From assembly GCA_036770645.1 (NCBI GenBank), contig DAIPIU010000066.1, positions 1 to 15,188 on the forward strand: a stretch of DNA of 15,188 nt, in the 5' to 3' direction. This document shows, one piece after another, positions 1-6,360 of the stretch. The notes under the pieces were generated by a model that was not told the DNA's origin, ran no database searches, and worked only from the letters and a program-made list of their open reading frames with translations. The translations under genes were made by a program, and so were the position numbers. Source of the stretch: Rubrimonas sp036770645. Lineage in GTDB: Bacteria; Pseudomonadota; Alphaproteobacteria; Rhodobacterales; Rhodobacteraceae. Each line of letters begins with the position of its first letter. Position 1 is the first letter of the stretch.

Positions 1-2
1 GA

Positions 3-461
3 GTGCCCGCCCCCATGACCCCCGGCTTCTGGATCGCGCTCGCCGCCATCGTGGCGGGCGGGGCCCTGCTCGCGACGCAGGGGCCGGTCAACGCCACGCT
101 GGCGCGCGCGGCGGGCGATCCCGTGCTGGCGGCGCTGATCTCCTTCGCGGTCGGGACCGTCGCGCTGGCCGCGGCGGCGCTGCTGCGCGGCGCCGCGCCG
201 TCGGCCGCGGGGCTGCTGGCCGCGCCGTGGTGGGCGTGGACGGGCGGGCTGCTCGGGGCCTATTTCGTGCTGGCCATGGTCTGGACCGTGCCGGTGCTGG
301 GGGTGCTGACCCTCGCCGCGGCGGCGGTGCTGGGGCAGATGCTCGCGGCGCTGGCGCTCGACGCGACCGGCGCCTTCGGCCTGGCGGTGCAGCCGGTCAG
401 CCCGCGCCGCATCGCCGCCGTGGCGCTGGTGATCGGCGGCCTGCTGCTGTCGCGGGGGTGA
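3..461 (+). CDS. YdcZ-type DMT superfamily membrane transporter (small, DUF606-like)
   Basis: This is a hydrophobic protein of about 150 residues with roughly five membrane segments (near residues 8-26, 41-61, 76-98, 95-115 and 132-149). An early QGPVNATLAR segment follows the first helix. That length and layout, with a Q-x-x-x-N-A pair after TM1, match the YdcZ/DUF606 branch of the drug/metabolite transporter superfamily, whose substrates are mostly unknown. The start is uncertain: GTG at 3 and ATG at 15 (MTPGFW...) are both in frame, and the ATG gives the more typical N-terminus. The window edge hides the upstream region, so a start further left cannot be excluded. Such proteins often occur as tandem pairs, and a partner could lie to the left. 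The stop is only 4 bp before the FAD oxidoreductase gene, which implies cotranscription, so it may move that enzyme's substrate or product (inference). Confidence 0.75.
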   Translation: MPAPMTPGFWIALAAIVAGGALLATQGPVNATLARAAGDPVLAALISFAVGTVALAAAALLRGAAPSAAGLLAAPWWAWTGGLLGAYFVLAMVWTVPVLGVLTLAAAAVLGQMLAALALDATGAFGLAVQPVSPRRIAAVALVIGGLLLSRG

Positions 462-465
462 GGGC

Positions 466-1749
466 GTGCGCTTCCTGACCGCCAACGACGCGCCCGGGGT
501 CCATGCCCCGTCCTGGTATGCCGCCACCGCCGGGGATGCGCCGGCCTTCCCGCCGCTGCGCGGGGCGACGCGGGCCGATGTCGCCATCGTCGGCGGGGGC
601 TATGCCGGGCTGTCGGCGGCGCTGCACCTCGCGCAGGCGGGGCTGGACGTGGCGCTGGTCGACGCGCACCGCGTGGGCTGGGGGGCCTCGGGGCGCAACG
701 GGGGGCAGCTGAGCTTCGGCCCGCGCGCCGACATCCGCACCTATGAGCGCATGATGGGGCCGGAGGACGCGGCGCGGATCTGGGCGATCTCGACCGAGGC
801 CACGCGGCTGGCGAAGCGGCTGGTCGCGGCGCACGGCATCGACTGCGACCTGCGCGCCGGGCACCTCGAGGCGGCGTGGCGCGACCGGGACCTGGACGAG
901 ATGCGCGCCTATGCGGACCATGTCGGGGAGCGCTACGGCCATCGCGCGCTGGCGGTCATCGGGCCGGAGGAATTCCGCGCGCGCGTGGACAGCCCGGTCT
1001 ATCGCGGGGGGATGGAGGACGGCGAGGCGGGGCACCTGCACCCGCTGCGCTATGCCCATGGCCTGGCGCGCGCCGCCCACGACGCCGGCGCGCGGCTGCA
1101 CGAGCGCAGCCCGGCGCTGGAGGCCGCGGACGGGCTGGTGCGCACCGAGGGCGGCGAGATCCGCGCCGACTGGGTGATCCTGGCCTGCAACGGCTATGTC
1201 GACGGGCTGGACCGCGGGGTGGCGGCGCGCGTGATGCCGATCAACAACTTCATCGTCGCGACCGAGAGGCTGGGCGGGCGCAACCCGGTGCCGGGGGGCG
1301 AATGCGTCTGCGACACCCGCTTCGTGATCAACTATTTCCGCCCCACGCCCGACGGGCGGCTGCTGTTCGGCGGCGGCGAGACCTATTCGCACCGCTTCCC
1401 CCCCGACCCCGGCGCGCCGGCGCGCGCGGCGCTGGCGCGGGTGTTCCCGCAGCTGGCCGATGCGCGGATCGAGCACGCCTGGGGCGGCACGCTGGCCATC
1501 ACCCGCAACCGGATGCCGCTGTTCCACCGGCCGGGGCCGCGGCGGCTGGCCATCGGCGGCTGGTCGGGGGCCGGCGTGCACATGGCGACCATGGGCGGGG
1601 CGGTGGCGGCCGAGGCGGTGCGCGGCGCGATGGAGCGCTGGGACGTGCTGGCGCGCGCGCCGACCCCGCCCTTCCCCGGCGGGGACCGCCTTCGCCCGGC
1701 GCTGCTGCGGATCGCCATGGCCTGGTACGCGCTGCGCGACCGGCTGTGA
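466..1749 (+). CDS. FAD-dependent oxidoreductase, PuuB-like (DAO family)
   Basis: This 427-residue protein has a D-amino-acid-oxidase (DAO) fold. The dinucleotide-binding motif IVGGGYAG lies at residues 41-48, with the acidic end of the second strand at D66. It is followed by the GWGASGRNGGQ segment (71-81) typical of gamma-glutamylputrescine oxidoreductases and related glycine/sarcosine oxidases. Near the C-terminus (363-375) a GGWSGAGVH segment forms the second FAD-contacting loop, and the protein ends in the family-typical PTPPFPGGDRLR...WYALRDRL region. The expected reaction is oxidative deamination of a secondary or primary amine with release of H2O2. The exact substrate (gamma-glutamylputrescine, another amine or an amino acid) cannot be read from sequence. 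The GTG start gives the family-typical N-terminus (MRFLTANDAPG...SWYAAT), and a G-rich SD-like stretch (454-459) lies about 7 bases upstream. No glutamylpolyamine synthetase or aldehyde dehydrogenase is adjacent, so a Puu pathway role is unproven. Confidence 0.85.
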   Translation: MRFLTANDAPGVHAPSWYAATAGDAPAFPPLRGATRADVAIVGGGYAGLSAALHLAQAGLDVALVDAHRVGWGASGRNGGQLSFGPRADIRTYERMMGPEDAARIWAISTEATRLAKRLVAAHGIDCDLRAGHLEAAWRDRDLDEMRAYADHVGERYGHRALAVIGPEEFRARVDSPVYRGGMEDGEAGHLHPLRYAHGLARAAHDAGARLHERSPALEAADGLVRTEGGEIRADWVILACNGYVDGLDRGVAARVMPINNFIVATERLGGRNPVPGGECVCDTRFVINYFRPTPDGRLLFGGGETYSHRFPPDPGAPARAALARVFPQLADARIEHAWGGTLAITRNRMPLFHRPGPRRLAIGGWSGAGVHMATMGGAVAAEAVRGAMERWDVLARAPTPPFPGGDRLRPALLRIAMAWYALRDRL

Positions 1750-1885
1750 GGCGCGGCGGCGCGCGGCGCCGCGGACGGGCGCGGGCGCTCGCTTTTCGCC
1801 GCGATGTCGCCGCAGTATCCCGACAGGCGGCGCGGCGGGGACGGGACGGGGCCGGGCGCCGGCCGACCGGCGGGGAGGGACAGCG
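1750..1885 (+). other. Intergenic gap before fadD with no clear promoter
   Basis: This 136-bp stretch separates the oxidoreductase stop from the acyl-CoA ligase start and is mostly GC. A slightly less GC-rich patch (about 1791-1820, including TTTTCG and CAGTATCC) is the best place for a promoter, but no convincing -35/-10 pair or operator palindrome is visible. No small gene is supported here. Confidence 0.3.
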
Positions 1886-1888
1886 TTG
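1873..1888 (+). promoter_or_regulatory. Shine-Dalgarno that selects a TTG start for fadD
   Basis: The run GGGGAGGGA ends 6 bases before an in-frame TTG at 1886. The reading frame is open much further upstream, but that extension is Arg/Pro/Gly-rich nonsense overlapping the previous gene. Acyl-CoA ligase homology begins right after this TTG, and no in-frame ATG or GTG lies nearby. Confidence 0.7.
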
Positions 1889-3649
1889 GCGACGACCGAT
1901 ACGCCGTGGACGGCGTTCTATGCGCCCGGCGCCCGCACGGCTATCGAGGCCCCGGCCTACCGCAACCTGCCCGATTTCCTGCGCTCGGTCGCCGCCGCCC
2001 ATGGCGGCGCGCCCGCCTTCACGCTGTGCCTGCCGAACGGCATCAACGGCACGCTGAGCTTCGCCCAGGTCGACGAGATGTCGGACGCGCTGGCGATCTA
2101 TCTGCGCGAGGTCGCGGGGCTGGCCGCGGGCGACCGGGTGGCGCTGCAGCTGCCGAACGGCCTGGCCTTTCCGGTCGCCGCCTTCGGCGTGTTCAAGGCC
2201 GGCTGCACGCTGGTCAACGTCAACCCGCTCTACACCCCCGGAGAGATGGCGCGGCTGTTCGAGGACGCGACGCCCCGCGCGCTGATCGCCGCCGACATGT
2301 TCGCCGACAAGATCCCCGCCGCGACCCGCGGGCACCCGATCCCCAACCTGATCGTGGCGCGGGTGGCGGAGTTCGTGCCGGCGCTGCCGCGCTGGATCGT
2401 GGGGATGGTCCAGCGCCACTGGGACCGCAGCGTCGGGCCGATCGAGACCGCCCACATCCGCCTGCCCGAGGCGCTGGCCGCTGGCCGGGCGCATCGCGCG
2501 GCCGAAGGGATCGAGGCCGGCGCCTATGCCCAGTCCATCGCGCCGCAGGACATCGCCTGCCTGCAATACACCGGCGGCACCACCGGCGCCGCCAAGGGCG
2601 CCATGCTGACCCATGCCAACCTGCTGGTGAACATGGAGCAGACGCTGGCGCTGGTGTCGGGGCTGGAGAAGGGCGCGGAGGTCGCGCTGACCGCCCTGCC
2701 GCTGTACCACATCTTCGCCTTCACGGTGAACCTGCTGGGGTTCCACGCGCTGGGGGCGCGCAACGTGCTGATCCCCAACCCGCGGCCGCTGTCGAACCTG
2801 AAGCGCGCCTTCGAGAACTACCCCGTGACCTGGATGAGCGGGGTCAACACGCTGTTCGCGGGCCTCGCGAACGAGACCTGGTTCACCGACAGCCCGCCGC
2901 GGCACCTGAAATTCGCCTCGGCCGGGGGCATGGCGCTGCAAGGGGCGGTGGCGCGGCGCTGGGAGGCGATCACCGGGCGGCCGCTGCTGCAGGGCTACGG
3001 GCTGACCGAGACCTCGCCGGTGCTGACCTTCAACCCGCCCGGCCACAACCGCGAGGGCACGATCGGCGTGCCGGTGCCCTCGACGCGCGTCGTCTGCCTG
3101 CGCGCGGACGGCACGCCGGCCCCGCCCGGCGAGCCCGGCGAGATCGCCGTGCGGGGGCCGCAGGTGATGGCCGGCTACTGGAACCGCCCCGCCGAGACGG
3201 CGGAGGCGATGCGCGACGGCTGGCTGCTGACCGGCGACATCGGCGCGATGGACGAGGACGGATACCTGCGCATCGTCGACCGCAAGAAGGACACCATCAT
3301 CGTGTCGGGCTTCAACGTCTATCCCAACGAGGTGGAGGACTGCCTCGCCGCGCATCCCGGCGTGCGCGAGGCGGCGGTGGTGGGCGTGCCGGACGCGGCG
3401 ACCGGCGAGGCGGTGAAGGCCTTCGTGGTGCGGGGCGACCCGGGCCTGGACGAGGCGGCGTTGCGCGGCCACTGCCGGGCGCATCTGGCCGCCTACAAGG
3501 TGCCGCGCCGCGTGGAGTTCCGCGACGCGCTGCCGAAATCGCCGGTCGGCAAGATCCTGCGCAAGGATCTGCGCGACGGGGCGGGCGGCGCGGCGGGCGG
3601 CGACGCGGGGGGCGGCGGGGCCGGCGCCGCCGGGCCCGCGGGGGCCTGA
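1886..3649 (+). CDS. fadD: Long-chain fatty acid--CoA ligase (AMP-forming)
   Basis: This 587-residue adenylate-forming enzyme activates fatty acids to acyl-CoA by way of an acyl-AMP, normally at the inner membrane as the entry to beta-oxidation or lipid synthesis. All core motifs of the ANL superfamily are visible. They are the P-loop YTGGTTGAAKGAML (228-241), GYGLTETSP (370-378), GWLLTGDIG (445-453), the hinge DRKKD followed by SGFNVYPNEVE (from 465), and the catalytic lysine in PKSPVGKILRKDLR (K556). The N-terminus (PW..FY..G, then NLPDFLRSVAAAHGGAPAF) is of FadD type. The protein ends in an unusual Gly/Ala tail of roughly 25 residues beyond the conserved end. Its stop is 5 bp before the BASS transporter, so the two are probably cotranscribed. 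A medium-chain or aromatic acyl substrate cannot be excluded, but FadD-type is the best fit. Confidence 0.9.
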   Translation: MATTDTPWTAFYAPGARTAIEAPAYRNLPDFLRSVAAAHGGAPAFTLCLPNGINGTLSFAQVDEMSDALAIYLREVAGLAAGDRVALQLPNGLAFPVAAFGVFKAGCTLVNVNPLYTPGEMARLFEDATPRALIAADMFADKIPAATRGHPIPNLIVARVAEFVPALPRWIVGMVQRHWDRSVGPIETAHIRLPEALAAGRAHRAAEGIEAGAYAQSIAPQDIACLQYTGGTTGAAKGAMLTHANLLVNMEQTLALVSGLEKGAEVALTALPLYHIFAFTVNLLGFHALGARNVLIPNPRPLSNLKRAFENYPVTWMSGVNTLFAGLANETWFTDSPPRHLKFASAGGMALQGAVARRWEAITGRPLLQGYGLTETSPVLTFNPPGHNREGTIGVPVPSTRVVCLRADGTPAPPGEPGEIAVRGPQVMAGYWNRPAETAEAMRDGWLLTGDIGAMDEDGYLRIVDRKKDTIIVSGFNVYPNEVEDCLAAHPGVREAAVVGVPDAATGEAVKAFVVRGDPGLDEAALRGHCRAHLAAYKVPRRVEFRDALPKSPVGKILRKDLRDGAGGAAGGDAGGGGAGAAGPAGA

Positions 3650-3654
3650 CCGGC

Positions 3655-4536
3655 ATGGTGGGCGCGTTCGAGCAGGCGGTGCTGGCGCTGATGATCTTCG
3701 CGATCATGCTGGGCATGGGGGCGTCGCTGACGCCGCGGGATTTCCTGCTGGCGCTGCGGCGGCCCAAGGGGCTTGCCATCGGGGTGGCGTCGCAGTTCGG
3801 ATTCATGCCGCTGATCGGCTATGGGCTGGCGGCCGCGCTGCAGCCCCCGCCCGCCATCGCCGCAGGCATCCTGATCATGGCCTGCATGCCCGGGGGGACC
3901 ACCTCGAACATCTTCACCTATTTCTCGAAGGGCAACCTGGCGCTGTCGGTGCTGATGACCGTGGCCTCGACGCTGGCGGGGGTGGTGCTGATCCCGCTGG
4001 TGCTGGTGCTGTACGCGGCGGCGCTGGACCTCGAGATCCCGCGCGGCAACGTCATCGCGACGCTGCTGCTGCTGCTGGTGCCGGTGGGGCTGGGCATGCT
4101 GCTGCGCCGGGCCAACGCCAATGCCGGGGCGGTGACCGAGATCTTCGGCTCGGGGCTGGCGCTGGTGTTCATCCTGTTCCTGATGCTGAGCTGGATCCCG
4201 CGCAACTGGCGCTTCCTGGTCGAGACCCAGCCCGCCACCTATGCGGCGGCCATCGGGCTGGGCGCGATCGGCATCGCCGCGGGCTACGGCTTCGCGCGGC
4301 TGCTGCGCCTGCATCCGCGCAACGCCCGCACCGTGGCGCTGGAGACCGGCATCCAGAACGGGCCGCTGGCCATCGCCATCATCGCCTTCACCTTTCCGGC
4401 GGAGGAGGCGCAGGCGGTGATGGCGGTGCCCGCGCTCTATGCGCTGTTCATCGTGATCGTCGCGACGCTGGTGACGCTGCTGTTCCGGCGGGCCAACGCG
4501 CGGGCCGAGCAGGCCATGCCCGACGGGCTGCTGTAG
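3655..4536 (+). CDS. Bile acid:sodium symporter (BASS) family transporter
   Basis: This 293-residue polytopic membrane protein has about nine or ten hydrophobic segments and no signal peptide. Two hallmark regions of the BASS/SBF fold are present: the crossover-region motif MPGGTTSNIFTY (78-89), and ETGIQNGPLA (230-239), which lines the Na+ site in structurally known homologues. Bacterial members carry diverse organic anions such as pantoate, 2-keto acids or taurocholate, so the natural substrate is unknown. ATG at 3655 lies just behind the fadD stop with no strong SD of its own, which fits translational coupling. Its position after fadD suggests uptake of an organic acid that is then activated to a CoA thioester (inference). 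The gene converges on the threonine aldolase gene with only 25 bp between stops. Confidence 0.88.
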   Translation: MVGAFEQAVLALMIFAIMLGMGASLTPRDFLLALRRPKGLAIGVASQFGFMPLIGYGLAAALQPPPAIAAGILIMACMPGGTTSNIFTYFSKGNLALSVLMTVASTLAGVVLIPLVLVLYAAALDLEIPRGNVIATLLLLLVPVGLGMLLRRANANAGAVTEIFGSGLALVFILFLMLSWIPRNWRFLVETQPATYAAAIGLGAIGIAAGYGFARLLRLHPRNARTVALETGIQNGPLAIAIIAFTFPAEEAQAVMAVPALYALFIVIVATLVTLLFRRANARAEQAMPDGLL

Positions 4537-4561
4537 CCGGCGCGGGGCCGGGCGGGCGCGA

Positions 4562-5581
4562 TCAGGCCAGCGCGGCCAGCGCGGCCACCAGCGCGTCGGC
4601 GTCGGCGGGGCCGACGTCGAGATGCGTGACCATGCGCAGGCGGCGCCGGCCGACCACGGTCACGGTGACGTCGCGGGCGCGCAGCAGGCGCGCGGCCTCC
4701 CGCGCGTCGGGGGCATGGTCGGCGAGGTCGGCGATCACGATGTTGGTCTCGACCGGCAGCACGCGCGCGATGGCGGGCAGGACCGCGATCCGTGCGCCGA
4801 TGGCGGCGGCCAGCGCGTGGTCCTCGGCCAGCCTTTCGACGTGATGGTCGAGCGCGTGCAGGCACATCGCGGTCAGCACGCCCGTCTGGCGCATCGCGCC
4901 GCCCCAGCGCCGCTTGAGCAGCCAGGCCTCGGCCACGAAATCGCGCGAGCCCGCCAGCACCGCCCCCACCGGGCAGCCGAGCCCCTTGGTGAAGGCGATC
5001 CAGGCGCTGTCGAAGCCGCTTGCATAGGCGGCGGCGGGGACGCCGGTCGCGACCTGCGCGTTCAGCAGCCGCGCCCCGTCCAGATGCGTCGCGAGCCCGG
5101 CCGCATTCGCCGCCAGCGCCACGGCGTTCAGCCGCGCGAGCGGCCAGACCGCGCCGCCGGCGAGGTTGGCGGTCTGCTCGGCCACCAGCAGGCGGCTGCG
5201 CGGGGCATGGGCCGAGCGCGGGCGGATCGCGGCGGCGAGCTGGTCGGTCGTCAGCATGCCGCGGTCGCCGTCGATGGGGTGCATCATCACCCCCGACAGC
5301 GCCGCCGGCCCGCCGCTTTCGGCGAAGATGATGTGGCTTTCGCGGGTGCAGATCACCTCGTCGCCCGGGCGGGTGTGCACGGCGATGGCGATCTCGTTGC
5401 ACATGGTGCCGGAGGGCAGGAACAGCGCCGCCTCCATCCCCAGCATCTCCGCCACCCGCGCGCAGAGCGCCAGCGTCGGCGGGTCGGCGTCGTGGCGCTC
5501 GTCGCCCAGCGGCGCGTCGAGCGCGGCGAGGCGCATGGCGCGCGTCGGCCGGGTCTGCGTGTCGGAGTAGAAATCGTGCAT
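4562..5581 (-). CDS. Low-specificity L-threonine aldolase
   Basis: This 339-residue PLP-dependent enzyme is predicted to cleave L-threonine and L-allo-threonine to glycine and acetaldehyde. It belongs to the fold-type I beta-eliminating lyase/threonine aldolase family. Visible features are SDTQTRPT at the N-terminus (6-13), PSGTMCN (56-62, phosphate and ring contacts), HLDGARL (166-172; the Asp that holds the pyridine nitrogen and the following Arg) and FTKGLGCPVGAVL (197-209), where K199 is the Schiff-base lysine. The length is typical. It starts at ATG 5581 and has only a loose G-rich SD. The gene is antiparallel to the BASS gene. It lies 152 bp downstream of marR on the same strand, so it probably uses its own promoter in that gap. 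The low- versus L-specific subtype is inferred. Confidence 0.9.
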   Translation of the reverse strand: MHDFYSDTQTRPTRAMRLAALDAPLGDERHDADPPTLALCARVAEMLGMEAALFLPSGTMCNEIAIAVHTRPGDEVICTRESHIIFAESGGPAALSGVMMHPIDGDRGMLTTDQLAAAIRPRSAHAPRSRLLVAEQTANLAGGAVWPLARLNAVALAANAAGLATHLDGARLLNAQVATGVPAAAYASGFDSAWIAFTKGLGCPVGAVLAGSRDFVAEAWLLKRRWGGAMRQTGVLTAMCLHALDHHVERLAEDHALAAAIGARIAVLPAIARVLPVETNIVIADLADHAPDAREAARLLRARDVTVTVVGRRRLRMVTHLDVGPADADALVAALAALA

Positions 5582-5706
5582 GGGCCCCGCCCTTCGCCGC
5601 CGCGCATCGCGCAGGCCGACGCTAGCGCCCCCGCGCGGCGCGGGCCAGCCAATGACGGCGCGGCCGCGCCGCGGGCGGCGGCGGGGCGGCGCAGGGCGGG
5701 CGAGAT

Positions 5707-5730
5707 GCCCCCTCGTCCGGGCGGAGGGGC
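5707..5730 (-). terminator. Possible marR transcription terminator hairpin
   Basis: Just beyond the marR stop (minus strand), a six-base-pair GC stem (GAGGGG at 5724-5729 with CCCCTC at 5709-5714) closes a 9-base loop. There is no U-tract after it, so it may only be chance pairing in GC-rich DNA. The rest of the 5582-5733 gap shows no gene and no convincing -35/-10 pair for the threonine aldolase gene. Confidence 0.25.
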
Positions 5731-5733
5731 GGA

Positions 5734-6276
5734 TCAGTCTGGCAGCGGGCCGGGCGCGGGGCCGGGCGCGGCGGGGGGAGCGGTTGGCGGATCGGCGGCG
5801 GGGTCGGCGGCGGGGTCGGGGTTGGGCGCGGGGTCGGGGTTGGGCGCGGGGTCGGCGAGGTCGGCCAGCAGGGCGAGGCCGGCCATCAGCCCCGCGCGCC
5901 GCGCCGGCGCCAGCGCGGCCAGCGCCGTCGCGAAGCGCGCGCCCAGCAGCGGCGGCGCGCGGTCGAGCGTGGCGCGCCCCTGATCGGTGACCCGCGTGTG
6001 CACCACGCGCCGGTCGGCGCGCGAGCGGTGGCGCTCGATCAGCCCCTTGGCCTCGAGCTTGTCGAGGATCTCGACCACCGTCGCGGCGCTGATGTCGGCG
6101 GCGTCCGAGACCGCGCGGGTCGTGGTGCCCCCGCCCAGCGCGCGGGCGGCCGACAGCACCACGAGCTGCGGCAGCGTCAGCCCGATCTCGGCGTTGACGC
6201 GGCGCGAGTGCAGTTCGAGCGCGCGGGCGATGCGCCGCAGCGCCTTCAGCAGGGTCTGCTCCTCCGCAGCGATCAT
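5734..6276 (-). CDS. MarR-family transcriptional regulator, likely regulator of the NAGGN operon
   Basis: This 180-residue protein (from ATG 6276) has a canonical MarR winged-helix. A helical dimerisation segment (7-30) is followed by LTLPQLVVLSA (34-44), a recognition-helix region ISAATVVEILDKLEAKGLIERH (62-83) and a wing containing the D-x-R type sequence SRADRRVVHTRVTDQG (85-100). The last ~40 residues form a low-complexity Pro/Ala/Asp tail (PNPDPAPNPDPAADPAADP and onward) coded by tandem repeats, which is not part of the usual fold. An in-frame GTG at 6312 would add 12 residues. I prefer ATG 6276 because GAGGGG precedes it and because 6312 falls inside the palindromic operator and the likely promoter. 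It is divergent from asnO with an 84-bp gap, the classic layout for an autoregulated MarR that also controls the neighbouring operon. The ligand is unknown; a role in osmotic response is inference. Confidence 0.85.
   Translation of the reverse strand: MIAAEEQTLLKALRRIARALELHSRRVNAEIGLTLPQLVVLSAARALGGGTTTRAVSDAADISAATVVEILDKLEAKGLIERHRSRADRRVVHTRVTDQGRATLDRAPPLLGARFATALAALAPARRAGLMAGLALLADLADPAPNPDPAPNPDPAADPAADPPTAPPAAPGPAPGPLPD
5792..5850 (-). repeat. Tandem repeats coding the Pro/Asp-rich MarR tail
   Basis: On the + strand two perfect 12-bp units (TCGGCGGCGGGG at 5792-5803 and 5804-5815) adjoin two perfect 18-bp units (GTCGGGGTTGGGCGCGGG at 5815-5832 and 5833-5850). All lie in frame with marR and encode PAAD and PNPDPA repeats. 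Because the units are multiples of three, copy-number slippage would change tail length without a frameshift. Confidence 0.85.
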
Positions 6277-6290
6277 AGGCCCCTCATGGC

Positions 6291-6329
6291 TTGCATCCTG
6301 ATAGTTACGCACCTAACTATCAGAGTCAA
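6291..6329. promoter_or_regulatory. Overlapping divergent promoters with a perfect MarR-type palindrome
   Basis: A perfect inverted repeat with 10-bp arms (CTGATAGTTA at 6298-6307 and TAACTATCAG at 6314-6323, 6-bp spacer) sits between marR and asnO. For marR (minus strand), TTGACT at 6329-6324 and AACTAT at 6306-6301 are spaced 17 bp, placing the transcript start near 6294 and leaving room for the SD before ATG 6276. For asnO (plus strand), TTGCAT at 6291-6296 and AACTAT at 6315-6320 are spaced 18 bp, a weaker match. Each arm supplies one -10 element, so a bound dimer would block both promoters. The size and AT-rich symmetric core fit known MarR-family operators. Binding itself is inferred. 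Confidence 0.75.
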
Positions 6330-6360
6330 CGGAATCGGAACGGGAGGGCGTCGTCGCCTC

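Noticed and set aside
1499..3484. Long antisense open frame over the oxidoreductase and fadD
   Set aside because: It is an Arg/Gly/His-rich translation without domain features and lies opposite two strongly supported genes.
4622..5983. A 453-codon + strand frame over the threonine aldolase and marR genes
   Set aside because: It is a shadow of the minus-strand genes, with Gly/Arg/Ala repeats and no motif.
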